Shown: piece by piece, positions 48,025 to 58,179 of the stretch
Numbering within the stretch: position 1 is the stretch's first letter
How the letters are laid out: each line of letters starts with the position of its first letter
Source: Companilactobacillus formosensis
GTDB taxonomy: Bacteria; Bacillota; Bacilli; Lactobacillales; Lactobacillaceae
DNA length: 64,000 nt
Reading direction: 5' to 3'
NCBI RefSeq assembly: GCF_005405305.1
Contig: NZ_BJDU01000010.1
Span: 1-64,000, forward strand
The notes under the pieces: model-generated
Seen by the model: the letters and a program-made list of their open reading frames with translations, nothing else
The model's database searches: none
Told to the model about the DNA's origin: nothing
Made by a program: the position numbers and the translations under genes

Positions 48025-48693
48025 TCACTCAAATTCAGACTGTGAAACGTGCTCTGGGTAGAAGGCTTCTACTTGATTACGTTTTTCTAATAAATTCCAA
48101 TATGTTTGAGCTACTTTGTCTGGGGCCATCTGATCTGACGAACCGATGATTCCTTGAATAGTTACTAAACCAACAAAAATATCATCTTGAGCCACTTCTT
48201 TGTGCAAAGTATAAGCATAACTTCTCAAAGCAGCCTTAGTTAAAGACAACGTTGAAGCTTTATCGGACGGACGAATGGCTGCTCCACCACCAGTAAAAAT
48301 AATCGAACGTGGTAAATTTGGATTAGTGCTCTCAATAAAGGATTTAGCCGCATTGATAGCACTCAAAACGTTAGTTTCAAAAATATCCCCAATCAAACCG
48401 ACGGTACTAGACAATGCATTATCCAAATGTTTATTACCAACATTGAAAACTAAATTATTGATTTTCCCATCTTGCATAATTAATTGTTGGATCATTTTAT
48501 CTGTGCCCGCAAAGTCATTGACGTCACAAGCATAGTTAGCGGCCGCAATATGTTCTTTACGTAATTCTTTAGTAGCAGTATCTAGCTTATTTTGGTCACG
48601 TGATACTAAGACTATTTTTTGACCGTGCTGTCCGTATGATTTTGCAACTTCCAAACCGACACCACTATCTGCACCGATTACTATTGTTGTCAT
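48025..48693 (-). CDS. SDR family protein lacking the catalytic tyrosine
   Basis: 222 residues with the SDR NAD(P) loop GADSGVGLEVAKSYG and FNVGN in place of NNAG. The expected YxxxK reads LSLTK, so Tyr is replaced by Leu while Lys remains. IIFTGGGAA marks a subgroup that also includes the protein at 57400. It may bind NAD(P) without classical catalysis. GAGGGGGC precedes the ATG. Confidence 0.8.
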   Translation of the reverse strand: MTTIVIGADSGVGLEVAKSYGQHGQKIVLVSRDQNKLDTATKELRKEHIAAANYACDVNDFAGTDKMIQQLIMQDGKINNLVFNVGNKHLDNALSSTVGLIGDIFETNVLSAINAAKSFIESTNPNLPRSIIFTGGGAAIRPSDKASTLSLTKAALRSYAYTLHKEVAQDDIFVGLVTIQGIIGSSDQMAPDKVAQTYWNLLEKRNQVEAFYPEHVSQSEFE

Positions 48694-48723
48694 AATATTG
48701 CCCCCTCAAGCCAATTATAAACA

Positions 48724-48752
48724 CAAAAAAGACCCATCAATTGATGAATCTT
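48724..48752 (-). terminator. Terminator of the MerR operon
   Basis: Minus strand AAGATTCATCA with TGATGGGTCTT (two mismatches) and a T run, just after the MerR stop. Confidence 0.65.
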
Positions 48753-48753
48753 C

Positions 48754-49257
48754 TTATTTATTACGATAATCTTTAACATTAGAAAATCTTTTCAGTTCAT
48801 CCAAATTATTTTCATCTTCTAGATGTTTAGTATACTCTTCTGCTAAATTCGGAATAACTTCATTCGTATCTTTTACAAAGTGAATAGTTTCTGTACCTGC
48901 ATCAACTGCAGTTTTATAATACCATTCTTTAAATTTCAAATAACTCATCGTATCTTGTAAATCGGTTATTTGTTGTTGAAGATCTTTTCTATGTTCTTCT
49001 AAAAGATTATATCGTTGCGTTAAAGTGCTATCGCCTTGTAATCTAAACTTAATAAATTTAGAAATATCAGCCACCGACACGCCAGCATTTTTTAAACAAA
49101 TTATTGTTCTCATTAAATGAATATCATTATCAGTGAATTCTCTTCTACCAATTTCATTTCTCTTCACAAACGGCAATATACCAGATTTATCATAGTAACG
49201 AATAGTGTCAATCGTTACACCTAATATTTTAGAAACTTGACCAATGCTATAAGTCAT
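48754..49257 (-). CDS. MerR family regulator
   Basis: 167 residues. The N-terminal MerR helix-turn-helix (SIGQVSKILGVTIDTIRYYDKSGILP, about 4-30) is followed by a dimerisation coiled coil (about 80-115) and a variable acidic tail. It lacks obvious metal-binding cysteines; AdhR-like MerR proteins respond to aldehydes or other organics. GAGG nine bases before ATG 49257 sets the start. Last gene of the operon that begins at 51623 with a MerR-type promoter, so it probably controls its own operon. Confidence 0.87.
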   Translation of the reverse strand: MTYSIGQVSKILGVTIDTIRYYDKSGILPFVKRNEIGRREFTDNDIHLMRTIICLKNAGVSVADISKFIKFRLQGDSTLTQRYNLLEEHRKDLQQQITDLQDTMSYLKFKEWYYKTAVDAGTETIHFVKDTNEVIPNLAEEYTKHLEDENNLDELKRFSNVKDYRNK

Positions 49258-49271
49258 TTTTACTAACCTCA

Positions 49272-50103
49272 TTAATCATCTGTTGATACAGAAAGATTGC
49301 GTCGACTCTTTATTTCATCGACTATACTCTCTAAATTACTAATACCACCCTCAAAAGCAAATTGTCCCAATGGTAAATGTTTAGGTAATTCTTTTCCGCT
49401 TATAACTTGATTATAAATCACTTGGGCAATTTTTTGTGGATTTCCGGGTGGCTGATGTAACAGAATCAGGAACACTACTAATGTCATCAGAGAATTTTTG
49501 ATAGTCACTAATTGTTGGTTTGACCTTCTTAGAAGAACGGCCAGACCAATTAGTTCTAGCTCCACTAGGTTCAACATTCATTACTTGAATGCCAAGATCA
49601 CTGACTTCTTGACGAAGAGTATCAGAATATCCTTCGACGGCATATTTAGTAGCACTGTAAAAACCCATTGTAGGTAATGTCGTTAATGCCAGGGCTGAAG
49701 ATAGGTTAACAATAATTCCATCTTTTTGCTTTCTCATGATAGGTAAAACTGCATTAGTCATATTTGCTAATCCAAAAACATTAACATCAAACATATAATG
49801 AACTTGTTGCATATCACTTTCTTCAATGGTAGAGAAATATCCTAAACCAGCGTTATTAACTAGGACATCAATTTTTCCGAAACGGTCATATGCACTCTTA
49901 ACAATATCTTTAACCTTAGGTGTATCAGTTACATCCAAAATCACTTTAAGAATTTTACTATCATTGTATTTATCTAAATAATCTAAATCTGACATCTTTC
50001 TGGCAGTTGCGATTAAATTATTATCAACATTAGCGGCCACTATTTGTGCCAATTCTTTACCAAATCCACTTGAAGTTCCTGTTATTAACCATGTTTTTGT
50101 CAT
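49272..50103 (-). pseudogene. SDR gene broken by a frameshift
   Basis: From 50103 the frame gives a classical SDR (TGTSSGFGKEL, NNAG, YSATK). Near 49458-49470 the frame changes: the original frame runs into unrelated residues up to 49411, while the next frame continues with the expected QPPGNPQKIAQVIYNQVISG to 49272. One base inserted or lost would explain it. A sequencing error cannot be excluded, since the sequence there is not a long homopolymer. Confidence 0.8.
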
Positions 50104-50119
50104 ATTAATTTACTCCTTA

Positions 50120-50623
50120 TTATTTTTTAGAAATATTGATCAAACCAACTAGCCACTTTTGGTGACCGTTCAACATTGGATTAGGATCCTGTTTTGCTAA
50201 ATCTTTAGCGGGTTTCCCAATTTGTGATTCTTGAGTAATTATTCTAATTCGACCATCATCTAACTTTTCAATCAAAAAAGCATGATAAACATCGAATTGA
50301 GTATCTTCATCACCATTTTGCCAACCGTGCCATGCCAATCTAGCGGTTTTTCCATCAACTGGTTTGACTAATTCCATTACTTGAGCATCAATTGGAAATC
50401 CAAAAGTGTCAAAATGAAATTTTTCGGCAAATTTTAATAAAGAACTAGATTTATCACTTAAAACGATATTTGTGGCATTGTCGTAATAAGTTTCCCATTT
50501 AGACGTATCAACTAAATTACTCCAAACTGTGTCGATGTCGACTTGATTACTGATAACTTCATTTGAGACGAAGTTATCTGTCGTTCCTGGTAAATATTCT
50601 GTAGACCAATTAATTGATTTCAT
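50120..50623 (-). CDS. SRPBCC family (START-like) protein
   Basis: 167 residues. The form matches the SRPBCC/polyketide-cyclase-like fold: an N-terminal strand with VDIDTVWSNLVDTSKWETYYDN, a central ARLAWHGW and a C-terminal helix (NPMLNGHQKWLVGLINIS). It probably binds a small hydrophobic ligand. Lies 13 bases after the dehydrogenase gene in the MerR operon. Confidence 0.75.
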   Translation of the reverse strand: MKSINWSTEYLPGTTDNFVSNEVISNQVDIDTVWSNLVDTSKWETYYDNATNIVLSDKSSSLLKFAEKFHFDTFGFPIDAQVMELVKPVDGKTARLAWHGWQNGDEDTQFDVYHAFLIEKLDDGRIRIITQESQIGKPAKDLAKQDPNPMLNGHQKWLVGLINISKK

Positions 50624-50636
50624 ATTAATTTTCTCC

Positions 50637-51623
50637 TTAAATGTTTGTTTGATTTTCTATCACTAATTTTCCAACCATATGGTGTCCACCAACAATCTCA
50701 TGTGCTTTTTTTATTGTTTCCGCATTGAGTGGTGCCTTAATAGATTTACCTTTTGTAGAATGAATTTTATTCTCTGATATAAGTTCACCCAGTAAACTCA
50801 ATAGTTCACCTTGACTTTGAATACGGTAATTATATTTACTCTTGGTAAACATCAATTCCCAATCAAAGCTCAATGATTTCTGTTGTAATTTTCTAACATC
50901 GACTGGTGTATTAGTTCCCGTAATATTGACCAAATGTCCAAATGGGCGAACTAATTCCACTGTTTCGTCAAAATATCGTCCTGTATCGAATAAATTAATA
51001 CTGTTGTCGATTGTTAAACCTAAATCATTAATCTGTTGCACTAAGTCTTTATGGTAATCGATTTGATAGTCGACATGGTTCTTCTTTAACCATGGATAAT
51101 TTTTAGGGCTACTAGTTGCTACTACTTTTAAACCAATCAAATGCGCTAATTGGGTCAAAATTGAGCCAACTCCACCAGCACCGTTGATTACTAAAATGGT
51201 TTCATTATTATTCTTAGCTGGATTTTGAGAGTAATTTAATTTTTCAAATAAAATTTCCGCTGCGGTCAACCAAGTTAATGGCATTGCGGCTAAATCACTA
51301 AAATTATTATTAGGAGCTAAAGCTACGAGATTTTCATCAACTAACTGTTCATCCGCATAACTCCCAGCTCTTTGTGTCGTTCCAGAATAAAAAACTAAAT
51401 CGTCTTTATGAAATTTATTTACTTTAGATCCGACTTCAATAACCACGCCTGCTGCATCAAATCCTAGAACTCTAGAATTAGCAGTGTGGGGATTCTTTTT
51501 TATATCAACTGGATTGATTGAAATTGCTTTAACTTTTACCAAAATATCTGAGCCAGTTGGATGTAGTTCTCCCATCGGTTTATCAGAAAAACTACCATCG
51601 TCGTTAATTATTACTGAATTCAT
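50637..51623 (-). CDS. Zinc-independent medium-chain (quinone-oxidoreductase-like) dehydrogenase
   Basis: 328 residues. GroES-like N-terminal domain with the start PTGSDILVKVKAISINPVDIK, and a Rossmann domain with GAGGVGSILTQLA near 150. No zinc-binding cysteines, as in the quinone oxidoreductase/ZADH group. NADPH-dependent reduction of quinones or enones is likely. AAAGGA before ATG 51623 sets the start. First gene of the MerR operon. Confidence 0.87.
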   Translation of the reverse strand: MNSVIINDDGSFSDKPMGELHPTGSDILVKVKAISINPVDIKKNPHTANSRVLGFDAAGVVIEVGSKVNKFHKDDLVFYSGTTQRAGSYADEQLVDENLVALAPNNNFSDLAAMPLTWLTAAEILFEKLNYSQNPAKNNNETILVINGAGGVGSILTQLAHLIGLKVVATSSPKNYPWLKKNHVDYQIDYHKDLVQQINDLGLTIDNSINLFDTGRYFDETVELVRPFGHLVNITGTNTPVDVRKLQQKSLSFDWELMFTKSKYNYRIQSQGELLSLLGELISENKIHSTKGKSIKAPLNAETIKKAHEIVGGHHMVGKLVIENQTNI

Positions 51624-51655
51624 ATGATTATTCCTTTCCATCAAAGAATAAACAT

Positions 51656-51686
51656 ACTTTATATCCTGGAGTCGGCTCCAGCACAA
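51656..51686 (-). promoter_or_regulatory. MerR-type promoter with 19-bp spacer
   Basis: Minus strand TTGTGC, a 19-base spacer and TAAAGT. The spacer carries the palindrome CTGGAG-CCGA-CTCCAG, overlapping the last -35 base. Long 19-bp spacers filled by an inverted repeat are the hallmark of MerR-activated promoters. Confidence 0.7.
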
Positions 51687-51707
51687 GCATTTAATTTATT
51701 TTTTTGC

Positions 51708-51734
51708 AAAAAAAAAGATGCTCTCGCATCTTTA
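51708..51734 (-). terminator. Terminator of glcU-gdh
   Basis: Minus strand AAAGATGC/GCATCTTT followed by nine T. Confidence 0.8.
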
Positions 51735-51744
51735 AAAACATTAA

Positions 51745-52548
<804 letters not shown>

Positions 52549-53403
52549 TTAAAATAATGTAGTAACAACGGCCCCGACAACAGTCAATACTAAACCAAAA
52601 ATCGTTAATTGTAATTCATGTCGACTTTTCTTTTCATGCAAGAAAACCATACCACCAATAGTAGAAATAACTACTGATAGTTGTGAAACGACAAAAGCTG
52701 AATTAACACCGTTGTCACGAACTGACAAGATATAAGCAACCGAAGCAATTGAAAAGATGAATCCTGCTAGTAAACTTTGCCAACTAGACTTTTCTTTCAA
52801 TATTTTTGGCTGACGAATAAATATTATATAGAGTAGTACTACTACTACCATCCCCACTGATTCTGGGAAAAAGATAGCTAAACCAGAAGATATCATAGCT
52901 TTAGGAATGGAGTTATAAACTAGAAAACCTACTGTTGTTAAAATTAACATCACTAAAGTTCTAGTTTGCTTGTTTGTTGAAGAACTCTTTTGATCTTTTT
53001 TAGCCGTCATGAAAACGCCAATAATCAAAAGAATAATTCCTAAAAAGCCAAAAATTTTAGCGTTAGTTGACACCCATTCTCCAAAAAGAAAAACTCCTAT
53101 TAAAGACGTTCCAATCAATTGGAGCCCTGTTGAAATTGGCATTGTTTGCGACACACCGATTTCTCTATACGCATTATACTGTCCTAATTGACCGACAATC
53201 CAAAATCCCCCTGCCAAGGCTGCTAATAGAAAGGTCCCAATGGAAATACTTGGCTTCATTATTAATAGAACAACTATACTGACAATCAATGTCCCAACGG
53301 CTGTTCCAAATATCTGATTAATAGGTTTCCCATTTATTTTTGATACAGCCAAGGGCAAAATTCCCCAGGCCAGAGCTGGTAATAACATTAAAATGATACT
53401 CAT
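52549..53403 (-). CDS. glcU: Glucose uptake protein GlcU (GRP transporter family)
   Basis: 284 residues with ten transmembrane helices, DMT superfamily. The N terminus LPALAWGILPLAVSKINGKP and GQYNAYREIGVSQTMPISTG are typical of GlcU/RbsU proteins. Probable proton-linked, PTS-independent glucose uptake feeding the dehydrogenase downstream. A 21-bp palindrome shared with two aldo-keto reductase genes is about 95 bases upstream. Confidence 0.85.
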   Translation of the reverse strand: MSIILMLLPALAWGILPLAVSKINGKPINQIFGTAVGTLIVSIVVLLIMKPSISIGTFLLAALAGGFWIVGQLGQYNAYREIGVSQTMPISTGLQLIGTSLIGVFLFGEWVSTNAKIFGFLGIILLIIGVFMTAKKDQKSSSTNKQTRTLVMLILTTVGFLVYNSIPKAMISSGLAIFFPESVGMVVVVLLYIIFIRQPKILKEKSSWQSLLAGFIFSIASVAYILSVRDNGVNSAFVVSQLSVVISTIGGMVFLHEKKSRHELQLTIFGLVLTVVGAVVTTLF

Positions 53404-53497
53404 ATCTTATTCACTTCCGTAATTTTCATACCTCTCAAACAACATAAGTAAGTGTACAGCTGTTGTTTCATGAAAAAAATTACTAGATAAGCATGAT

Positions 53498-53518
53498 AGT
53501 ATACTTCAAATGTATACT
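53498..53518. promoter_or_regulatory. Shared 21-bp palindrome, site 1 (before glcU-gdh)
   Basis: AGTATAC-N7-GTATACT, a perfect inverted repeat. The same element is found at 60209 and 63214. It fits a LysR box (ATAC-N7-GTAT, T-N11-A). On the minus strand it overlaps a TTGAAG that may be the -35 hexamer. Confidence 0.6.
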
Positions 53519-53527
53519 GTTAAAACA

Positions 53528-53558
53528 AAAAAACGACACCTTTCCGATGTCATTTTTC
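53528..53558 (-). terminator. Terminator of the alpha/beta hydrolase gene
   Basis: Minus strand TGACATC...GTGTCG stem followed by a T run. Confidence 0.65.
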
Positions 53559-53562
53559 TCAG

Positions 53563-54402
53563 TTATGCCCATTTATTTAAAATCAATTGACCAATTTCTT
53601 GATAATGTGTTTCCAAAACGAAATGTCCACCATCTAGCAAATGAACTTCCGCATTCTTATCATCCTTTGTAAAAGCTTGAGCTCCTTGATAAACAAAGCT
53701 AGGATCATTTTTACCCCAAGCAGCAATGATTTCCGGTTGATAATCACGAACGTATTTTTGATATTTAGGATAATTAGCGACGTTACTTTGATAATCAAAA
53801 ATTAAATCTGACTGTCTCTCTGCATAATCAGGTGATTCAGTATAGTGAATATCTAACGTGTAGCCATCTGGAGAGACAGTACCCGCTTTTTCGCCACCAG
53901 TGTATTGACCGATAATCGTCTCCGGCTTAAAAGCTGATTTATAATTTTCACGTAATTCCTTAGTAGGATTAGCCCAATAACTCTTGCGACCTTCCCACTT
54001 TGAACCAAGACCTTCTTGATAAATATTGCCATTTTGACTAACGATACCAAGAATTCTATCCGGATATTTTACAGCTAAGTTAAAACCAATTGGTGCTCCG
54101 TAGTCGAAAACATACATATAGAATTTATCAATTTTCATCGCATCTAAGAAACCATCAACGTAATTCGTTAGATTGGCAAATGTGTACTCGAATTCTGTGT
54201 GAACTGGTGCATCTGATTGACCGAAACCGATGAAATCTGGAGCGATGACGTGGAAATCATTTTCTAAGATTGGCATTAAATTTCTAAACAAATGACTAGC
54301 TGTAGGAAAACCATGTAATAGTAGAAATGTTGGTTTATTCTTGTCGCCACTTTCGCGATAAAAGATGTTCAATCTATTTACTTTAACTGTTGAGAATTTC
54401 AT
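53563..54402 (-). CDS. Alpha/beta hydrolase, haloalkane dehalogenase/epoxide hydrolase-like
   Basis: 279 residues. Oxyanion loop HGFPTASHLFRNLMP near residue 30, then the nucleophile elbow FDYGAPIG near 100. The elbow has Asp instead of Ser, as in haloalkane dehalogenases and epoxide hydrolases. The catalytic His is probably in DGGHFVLE near the C terminus. True substrate unknown. Divergent from a LysR gene at 54524. Confidence 0.83.
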   Translation of the reverse strand: MKFSTVKVNRLNIFYRESGDKNKPTFLLLHGFPTASHLFRNLMPILENDFHVIAPDFIGFGQSDAPVHTEFEYTFANLTNYVDGFLDAMKIDKFYMYVFDYGAPIGFNLAVKYPDRILGIVSQNGNIYQEGLGSKWEGRKSYWANPTKELRENYKSAFKPETIIGQYTGGEKAGTVSPDGYTLDIHYTESPDYAERQSDLIFDYQSNVANYPKYQKYVRDYQPEIIAAWGKNDPSFVYQGAQAFTKDDKNAEVHLLDGGHFVLETHYQEIGQLILNKWA

Positions 54403-54523
54403 ATTTACTGACCTCGTTTTTGTTTTAATTAACTTACAAGTTCAGTATATGGTCGTTTGGATATATAATAAACTATGATAATGAGAATTTTGATATATCA
54501 AAAACAGATATCAGGAGTAAATT

Positions 54524-55360
54524 ATGAATACTAACACTTTAGAAATGTTTATTACGATTGCCCAAACAGGCAGTATTTCCAGTGCTGCTGAAAAATTAGG
54601 CTACGCTCAATCTAATATTTCAACTAAGCTTCGCCAATTAGAAGCTGATTTGAATACACAATTATTTTATCGAAACAACCGTGGTATCACCTTAACTGAT
54701 ACCGGCAAGGAATTCTACACCCGAGCCATCAAGATTATCAGCTTGACTAATGATGCAATCGATCAATTAAAACATCCCGAAAACATTCAAGGAAATCTTA
54801 AAATTGGCACTCTTCAGACTGCTGCTTCAACTTTTTTGCCAACAATACTTTCAAAATTTCACCGACAAAATCCGCAAGTTGAATTATCGATTGCTACGGG
54901 GACAACTTTGTCAAGTGCCCAAAAAGTCCTCAATTATGAGTTGGATGGTGCAATTATTGGTGGCAAAGTTAGTGAAACTGACCTTACCGTTATCCCTTTA
55001 ATGGACGAACAATTATCATTAGTCGCTCCCAGTAGTGATATTGATATCGACAATGCACCTCTGTTAGTTTTTCCAGTTGGTTGTGCCTACCGTAAAACTC
55101 TGGAAAGTTATCTCGATTCCAAGCAAATCATGATTCATCATCCAATTGAATTTAATTATCTCAACGCCATCGTTGCCAGTGTCAGTGCTGGTTTGGGCAT
55201 TAGTTTACTACCTACAAAGGTGGTTCAATCTTATTTAGATCAAGGAACCATCAAAGAAATTCCACTACCCAAGGATTTTTCAACATTGCCGGTCTCCTTC
55301 ATTTATCGAAAAGACCATATCATGACCCAATCATTTCAAGAATTTACCAAAATCCTTTAG
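54524..55360 (+). CDS. LysR family regulator
   Basis: 278 residues with a helix-turn-helix at about 15-40 (GSISSAAEKLGYAQSNISTKL) and a short substrate-binding domain. It is divergent from the alpha/beta hydrolase and is followed by the tautomerase gene, so either may be regulated. AGGAG precedes the ATG. Confidence 0.87.
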   Translation: MNTNTLEMFITIAQTGSISSAAEKLGYAQSNISTKLRQLEADLNTQLFYRNNRGITLTDTGKEFYTRAIKIISLTNDAIDQLKHPENIQGNLKIGTLQTAASTFLPTILSKFHRQNPQVELSIATGTTLSSAQKVLNYELDGAIIGGKVSETDLTVIPLMDEQLSLVAPSSDIDIDNAPLLVFPVGCAYRKTLESYLDSKQIMIHHPIEFNYLNAIVASVSAGLGISLLPTKVVQSYLDQGTIKEIPLPKDFSTLPVSFIYRKDHIMTQSFQEFTKIL

Positions 55361-55454
55361 CTATCTCAAATTCAGATAACAAGTTTCGCAACCTAATATT
55401 TCTCAAACGGATAATCAGCTGTTATAGTTAAGAAAAAACAAGGGAGAACACGTT

Positions 55455-55847
55455 ATGCCATTAATGAGAGTCGATATGTTTAGAGGACGTACTAAAGAAC
55501 AAATCAAAGAAATTTTAGATATCAGTTATCAAATCGCTTCCAGAGAGTTTCATCTATTACCTAAAGATAGATACCAAATCGTAACCCAACATGATCCTGA
55601 AGAAATGATTATTGAAGATGTTGGTTTAGGATTTACTCGAACGAAAGATTTCTTGATGTTTAGTTTAACTTCCAGCCCTAGAAAATTAGCTGACAAAGAA
55701 AATTTTTATCGTGAATTAGTTAAAGAACTACATGAAAAAACTGGCATTTCACCAGAAGACATAATGATAAATATCACGCCTAATACTAAAGAAGACTGGA
55801 GTTTTGGTAATGGTGAAGCACAATTTATTAACGGAAAATTAAATTAG
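55455..55847 (+). CDS. Tautomerase family protein
   Basis: 130 residues. Pro2 directly after the initiator Met is the catalytic base of the 4-oxalocrotonate tautomerase superfamily. The sequence holds two beta-alpha-beta units (RTKEQIKEILDISYQIASRE and DKENFYRELVKELHEKTGI), typical of the fused two-unit forms. GGGAG precedes the ATG. Confidence 0.82.
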   Translation: MPLMRVDMFRGRTKEQIKEILDISYQIASREFHLLPKDRYQIVTQHDPEEMIIEDVGLGFTRTKDFLMFSLTSSPRKLADKENFYRELVKELHEKTGISPEDIMINITPNTKEDWSFGNGEAQFINGKLN

Positions 55848-55854
55848 AATCATC

Positions 55855-55888
55855 AAAAAAGCCATATCGAAATTGATATGGCTTTTTC
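55855..55888. terminator. Bidirectional terminator
   Basis: AAAAAGCCATATC pairs with GATATGGCTTTTT. Confidence 0.85.
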
Positions 55889-55895
55889 TTTACTT

Positions 55896-56549
55896 CTAAT
55901 AAACTGGTCGAGACATGCCGTTTGTTGCAGGATCAGAAATACCTATACTTTCACGTTCATATAATTTTGGATCTTCAATTATTGCTGTAATTACACTAGC
56001 AACACTTTCTCTTGATCCAGAGGTGCCCAACCAAGCATCATGTTGACGTGTTATTTGATAATTATTATTTTGGTGATCATTTAAATATGGCAATCTTAAC
56101 GTCGTATAATCCAGTGAAGATTTTTCAAATAATTGATCTTCTTGTCGAGCCAAGTCTAATCCATACCAATTTTCTAATTCAGACATCACATTCTGACTAA
56201 ATTCTGCTGGCAATTCATTATACAACCCCAAAATATTCGTTGCGATAACTCGAGGTACATTATTTGCTTTCATTGCTCTAATAACATTTTGACTAATTCT
56301 ATTTTCGGTTGAACGATCAACCATTGCAATATAAACAATATTTTGTCCTTCCATCGCAGAACTGATTTGTTGATAATCATTAGCATCACCCTCGACTAAA
56401 GTTATTTGTGGGTTATTCACTAAATTATTTAGACGTTGACTATTTCTAAGGAATAAGGTCAAATGAATGTCTGACAAGTTCAACAGAAGCTGCTTTTCAA
56501 CTAATTGAGCAATTCGACCGTTAGCACCAATAATTAAAATATTTTTCAT
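55896..56549 (-). CDS. NmrA-like NAD(P)-binding protein
   Basis: 217 residues, atypical SDR fold. NAD(P) motif IGANGRIAQLVEKQL at the N terminus and YIAMVDR near 80; no YxxxK. It resembles NAD(P)H-binding oxidoreductases annotated as NmrA-like. Third gene of a probable operon read 58053 to 55896. Confidence 0.8.
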   Translation of the reverse strand: MKNILIIGANGRIAQLVEKQLLLNLSDIHLTLFLRNSQRLNNLVNNPQITLVEGDANDYQQISSAMEGQNIVYIAMVDRSTENRISQNVIRAMKANNVPRVIATNILGLYNELPAEFSQNVMSELENWYGLDLARQEDQLFEKSSLDYTTLRLPYLNDHQNNNYQITRQHDAWLGTSGSRESVASVITAIIEDPKLYERESIGISDPATNGMSRPVY

Positions 56550-56566
56550 TCTACTACCTCTTTAAT

Positions 56567-57388
56567 TTAATAAGCTGTTTCATTCATTGATTCTGGCCAA
56601 TTTTTGATTGAGTGATGCTTATCAAATTTTCTCAGAGATTCTATTTCTTCATCAGTCATCTTGAATGAGAAACTGTCAAAATTACTCTTAATATGTTCCA
56701 TATTTGTTGATTTAGGAATAGTGATAATCCCTTGTTGTGTCAAAAATCTTAACAAGACCTGTGCCGAGCTGACGTGATACTTATTTGCCAAATCTTTGAT
56801 TTCTGGTAAATTCATCATTTCTCCACCAAAATTTTCACCCAATGGAGCCCATGATTCATGTTTTATCCCATTTTCTTTTAAGAATGGATGCATTTTTTGT
56901 TGTTGCCAGTAAAGATGAGTTTCGATTTGGTCCACGGCAGGAACAACGTCAGTATTCTTCATTAATACTTCAAGTTGTTTAATATTAAAATTGCTAACAC
57001 CAATTGCACGAGTTTTTCCTTCTTTTAGGGCTTGCTCAAGCGCTTTATAAGTTTCAATATCATCCCCGTTAGGCCAATGAATAATAATCAAGTCTAAGTA
57101 ATCACTGTTTAATCTCTTCAACGATTCATCAATACCTTGAAGCGTTGCCTGATAACCTTTAGTTTGAGTCTTTGAAGTTATGAAGACATCAGATCTTTTT
57201 AATCCACTGCTTGAAACAGCCTCTCCGACTCCAGATTCATTTTGATAAACTTGAGCCGTATCAATACTGCGGTAACCAACTTTTAAAGCATCTGCTACTA
57301 CTTGAGCAGTTTGAGTTGGTGGAGTTTGAAATGTTCCATATCCTAAAATGGGCATTTTAACATCGTTATTTAAAGTTATATATTCCAT
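56567..57388 (-). CDS. Aldo/keto reductase
   Basis: 273 residues, AKR TIM barrel. Catalytic residues are seen in order: Asp and Tyr in IDTAQVYQNE, Lys in ITSKTQ, His in IIHWPNG. Cofactor block IPKSTNMEHIKSN near 225. NADPH-dependent reductase for aldehydes or ketones, resembling the 2,5-diketo-gluconate reductase group. Confidence 0.9.
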   Translation of the reverse strand: MEYITLNNDVKMPILGYGTFQTPPTQTAQVVADALKVGYRSIDTAQVYQNESGVGEAVSSSGLKRSDVFITSKTQTKGYQATLQGIDESLKRLNSDYLDLIIIHWPNGDDIETYKALEQALKEGKTRAIGVSNFNIKQLEVLMKNTDVVPAVDQIETHLYWQQQKMHPFLKENGIKHESWAPLGENFGGEMMNLPEIKDLANKYHVSSAQVLLRFLTQQGIITIPKSTNMEHIKSNFDSFSFKMTDEEIESLRKFDKHHSIKNWPESMNETAY

Positions 57389-57399
57389 AGTTTTCCCTC

Positions 57400-58053
57400 T
57401 TAGTATAAAAGTTGATATTCATTGCGGTCACGATACATTTTCCAGTATTCTTTGGCAATTAAACTAGGGTCATTCTTAGAATCCCCTTTTTGAATAGCGC
57501 CATTAACAATAACACTTCCAACAAAGATTCCTCTTGGTTTTAATTCTTCATGCAAAACAATATTCATGGCATTCAAAGCTGCTTTATCAATGCACAAAGC
57601 CTTTAAATTCATAATTGGTTCAAAAGTCTTGGCAAAACCACCACCAGTAAAAATTATGGCACCTTTTTTATCAGCAAATTCTTGTGTAGAAACTACCTGA
57701 GCGGCATGCCAAGCACTAGCTGCATCGATTTGATAACGTTTCATCAAGAATTCACTGTCAACTTTTTGATCACCATCTGGTGTAGTGATTCCAATGTTAT
57801 AAACCAAAGCATCCGGCGTACCCCATTTTTTAATGACATCATTGATTGCTTCTGTCAAAGTCTCTGGGTAAAGTGCATCACCAGTATGAGTATAAGTTTC
57901 GATTCCTTGGCTTTGGAATTCTTGAGCATATTGATCTAAATGCTTTTGGCTGCGTGAAATTAAGGCGATTCTAAAGTCATGTTGTGCAAATTCTTTGGCA
58001 ACAGAATTGCCTAATCCTTCACCAGCACCAATTAAGATTAAAGTTTTGGTCAT
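57400..58053 (-). CDS. SDR family protein lacking the catalytic tyrosine
   Basis: 217 residues. NAD(P) loop GAGEGLGNSVAKEFA, YNIGI in place of NNAG. The YxxxK place reads LCIDK, so Tyr is Leu. IIFTGGGFA links it to the protein at 48025. First gene of the operon with the AKR and NmrA-like genes; divergent from a LysR gene. Confidence 0.8.
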   Translation of the reverse strand: MTKTLILIGAGEGLGNSVAKEFAQHDFRIALISRSQKHLDQYAQEFQSQGIETYTHTGDALYPETLTEAINDVIKKWGTPDALVYNIGITTPDGDQKVDSEFLMKRYQIDAASAWHAAQVVSTQEFADKKGAIIFTGGGFAKTFEPIMNLKALCIDKAALNAMNIVLHEELKPRGIFVGSVIVNGAIQKGDSKNDPSLIAKEYWKMYRDRNEYQLLY

Positions 58054-58179
58054 TTATAATTCCCCTTTTCCATGAACGAGCTACGAGATTAATTATAATT
58101 TTTCAATAATTGTTTAAGAATAGCCAGAAAGGCTATAATGTATTTACCAAAAGTAAATGCGAAAGGAAATCTACTATTA

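Noticed and set aside
51666-51681. CTGGAG/CTCCAG hairpin read as a terminator
   Set aside because: No T run follows; it fits the spacer of a MerR-type promoter instead.
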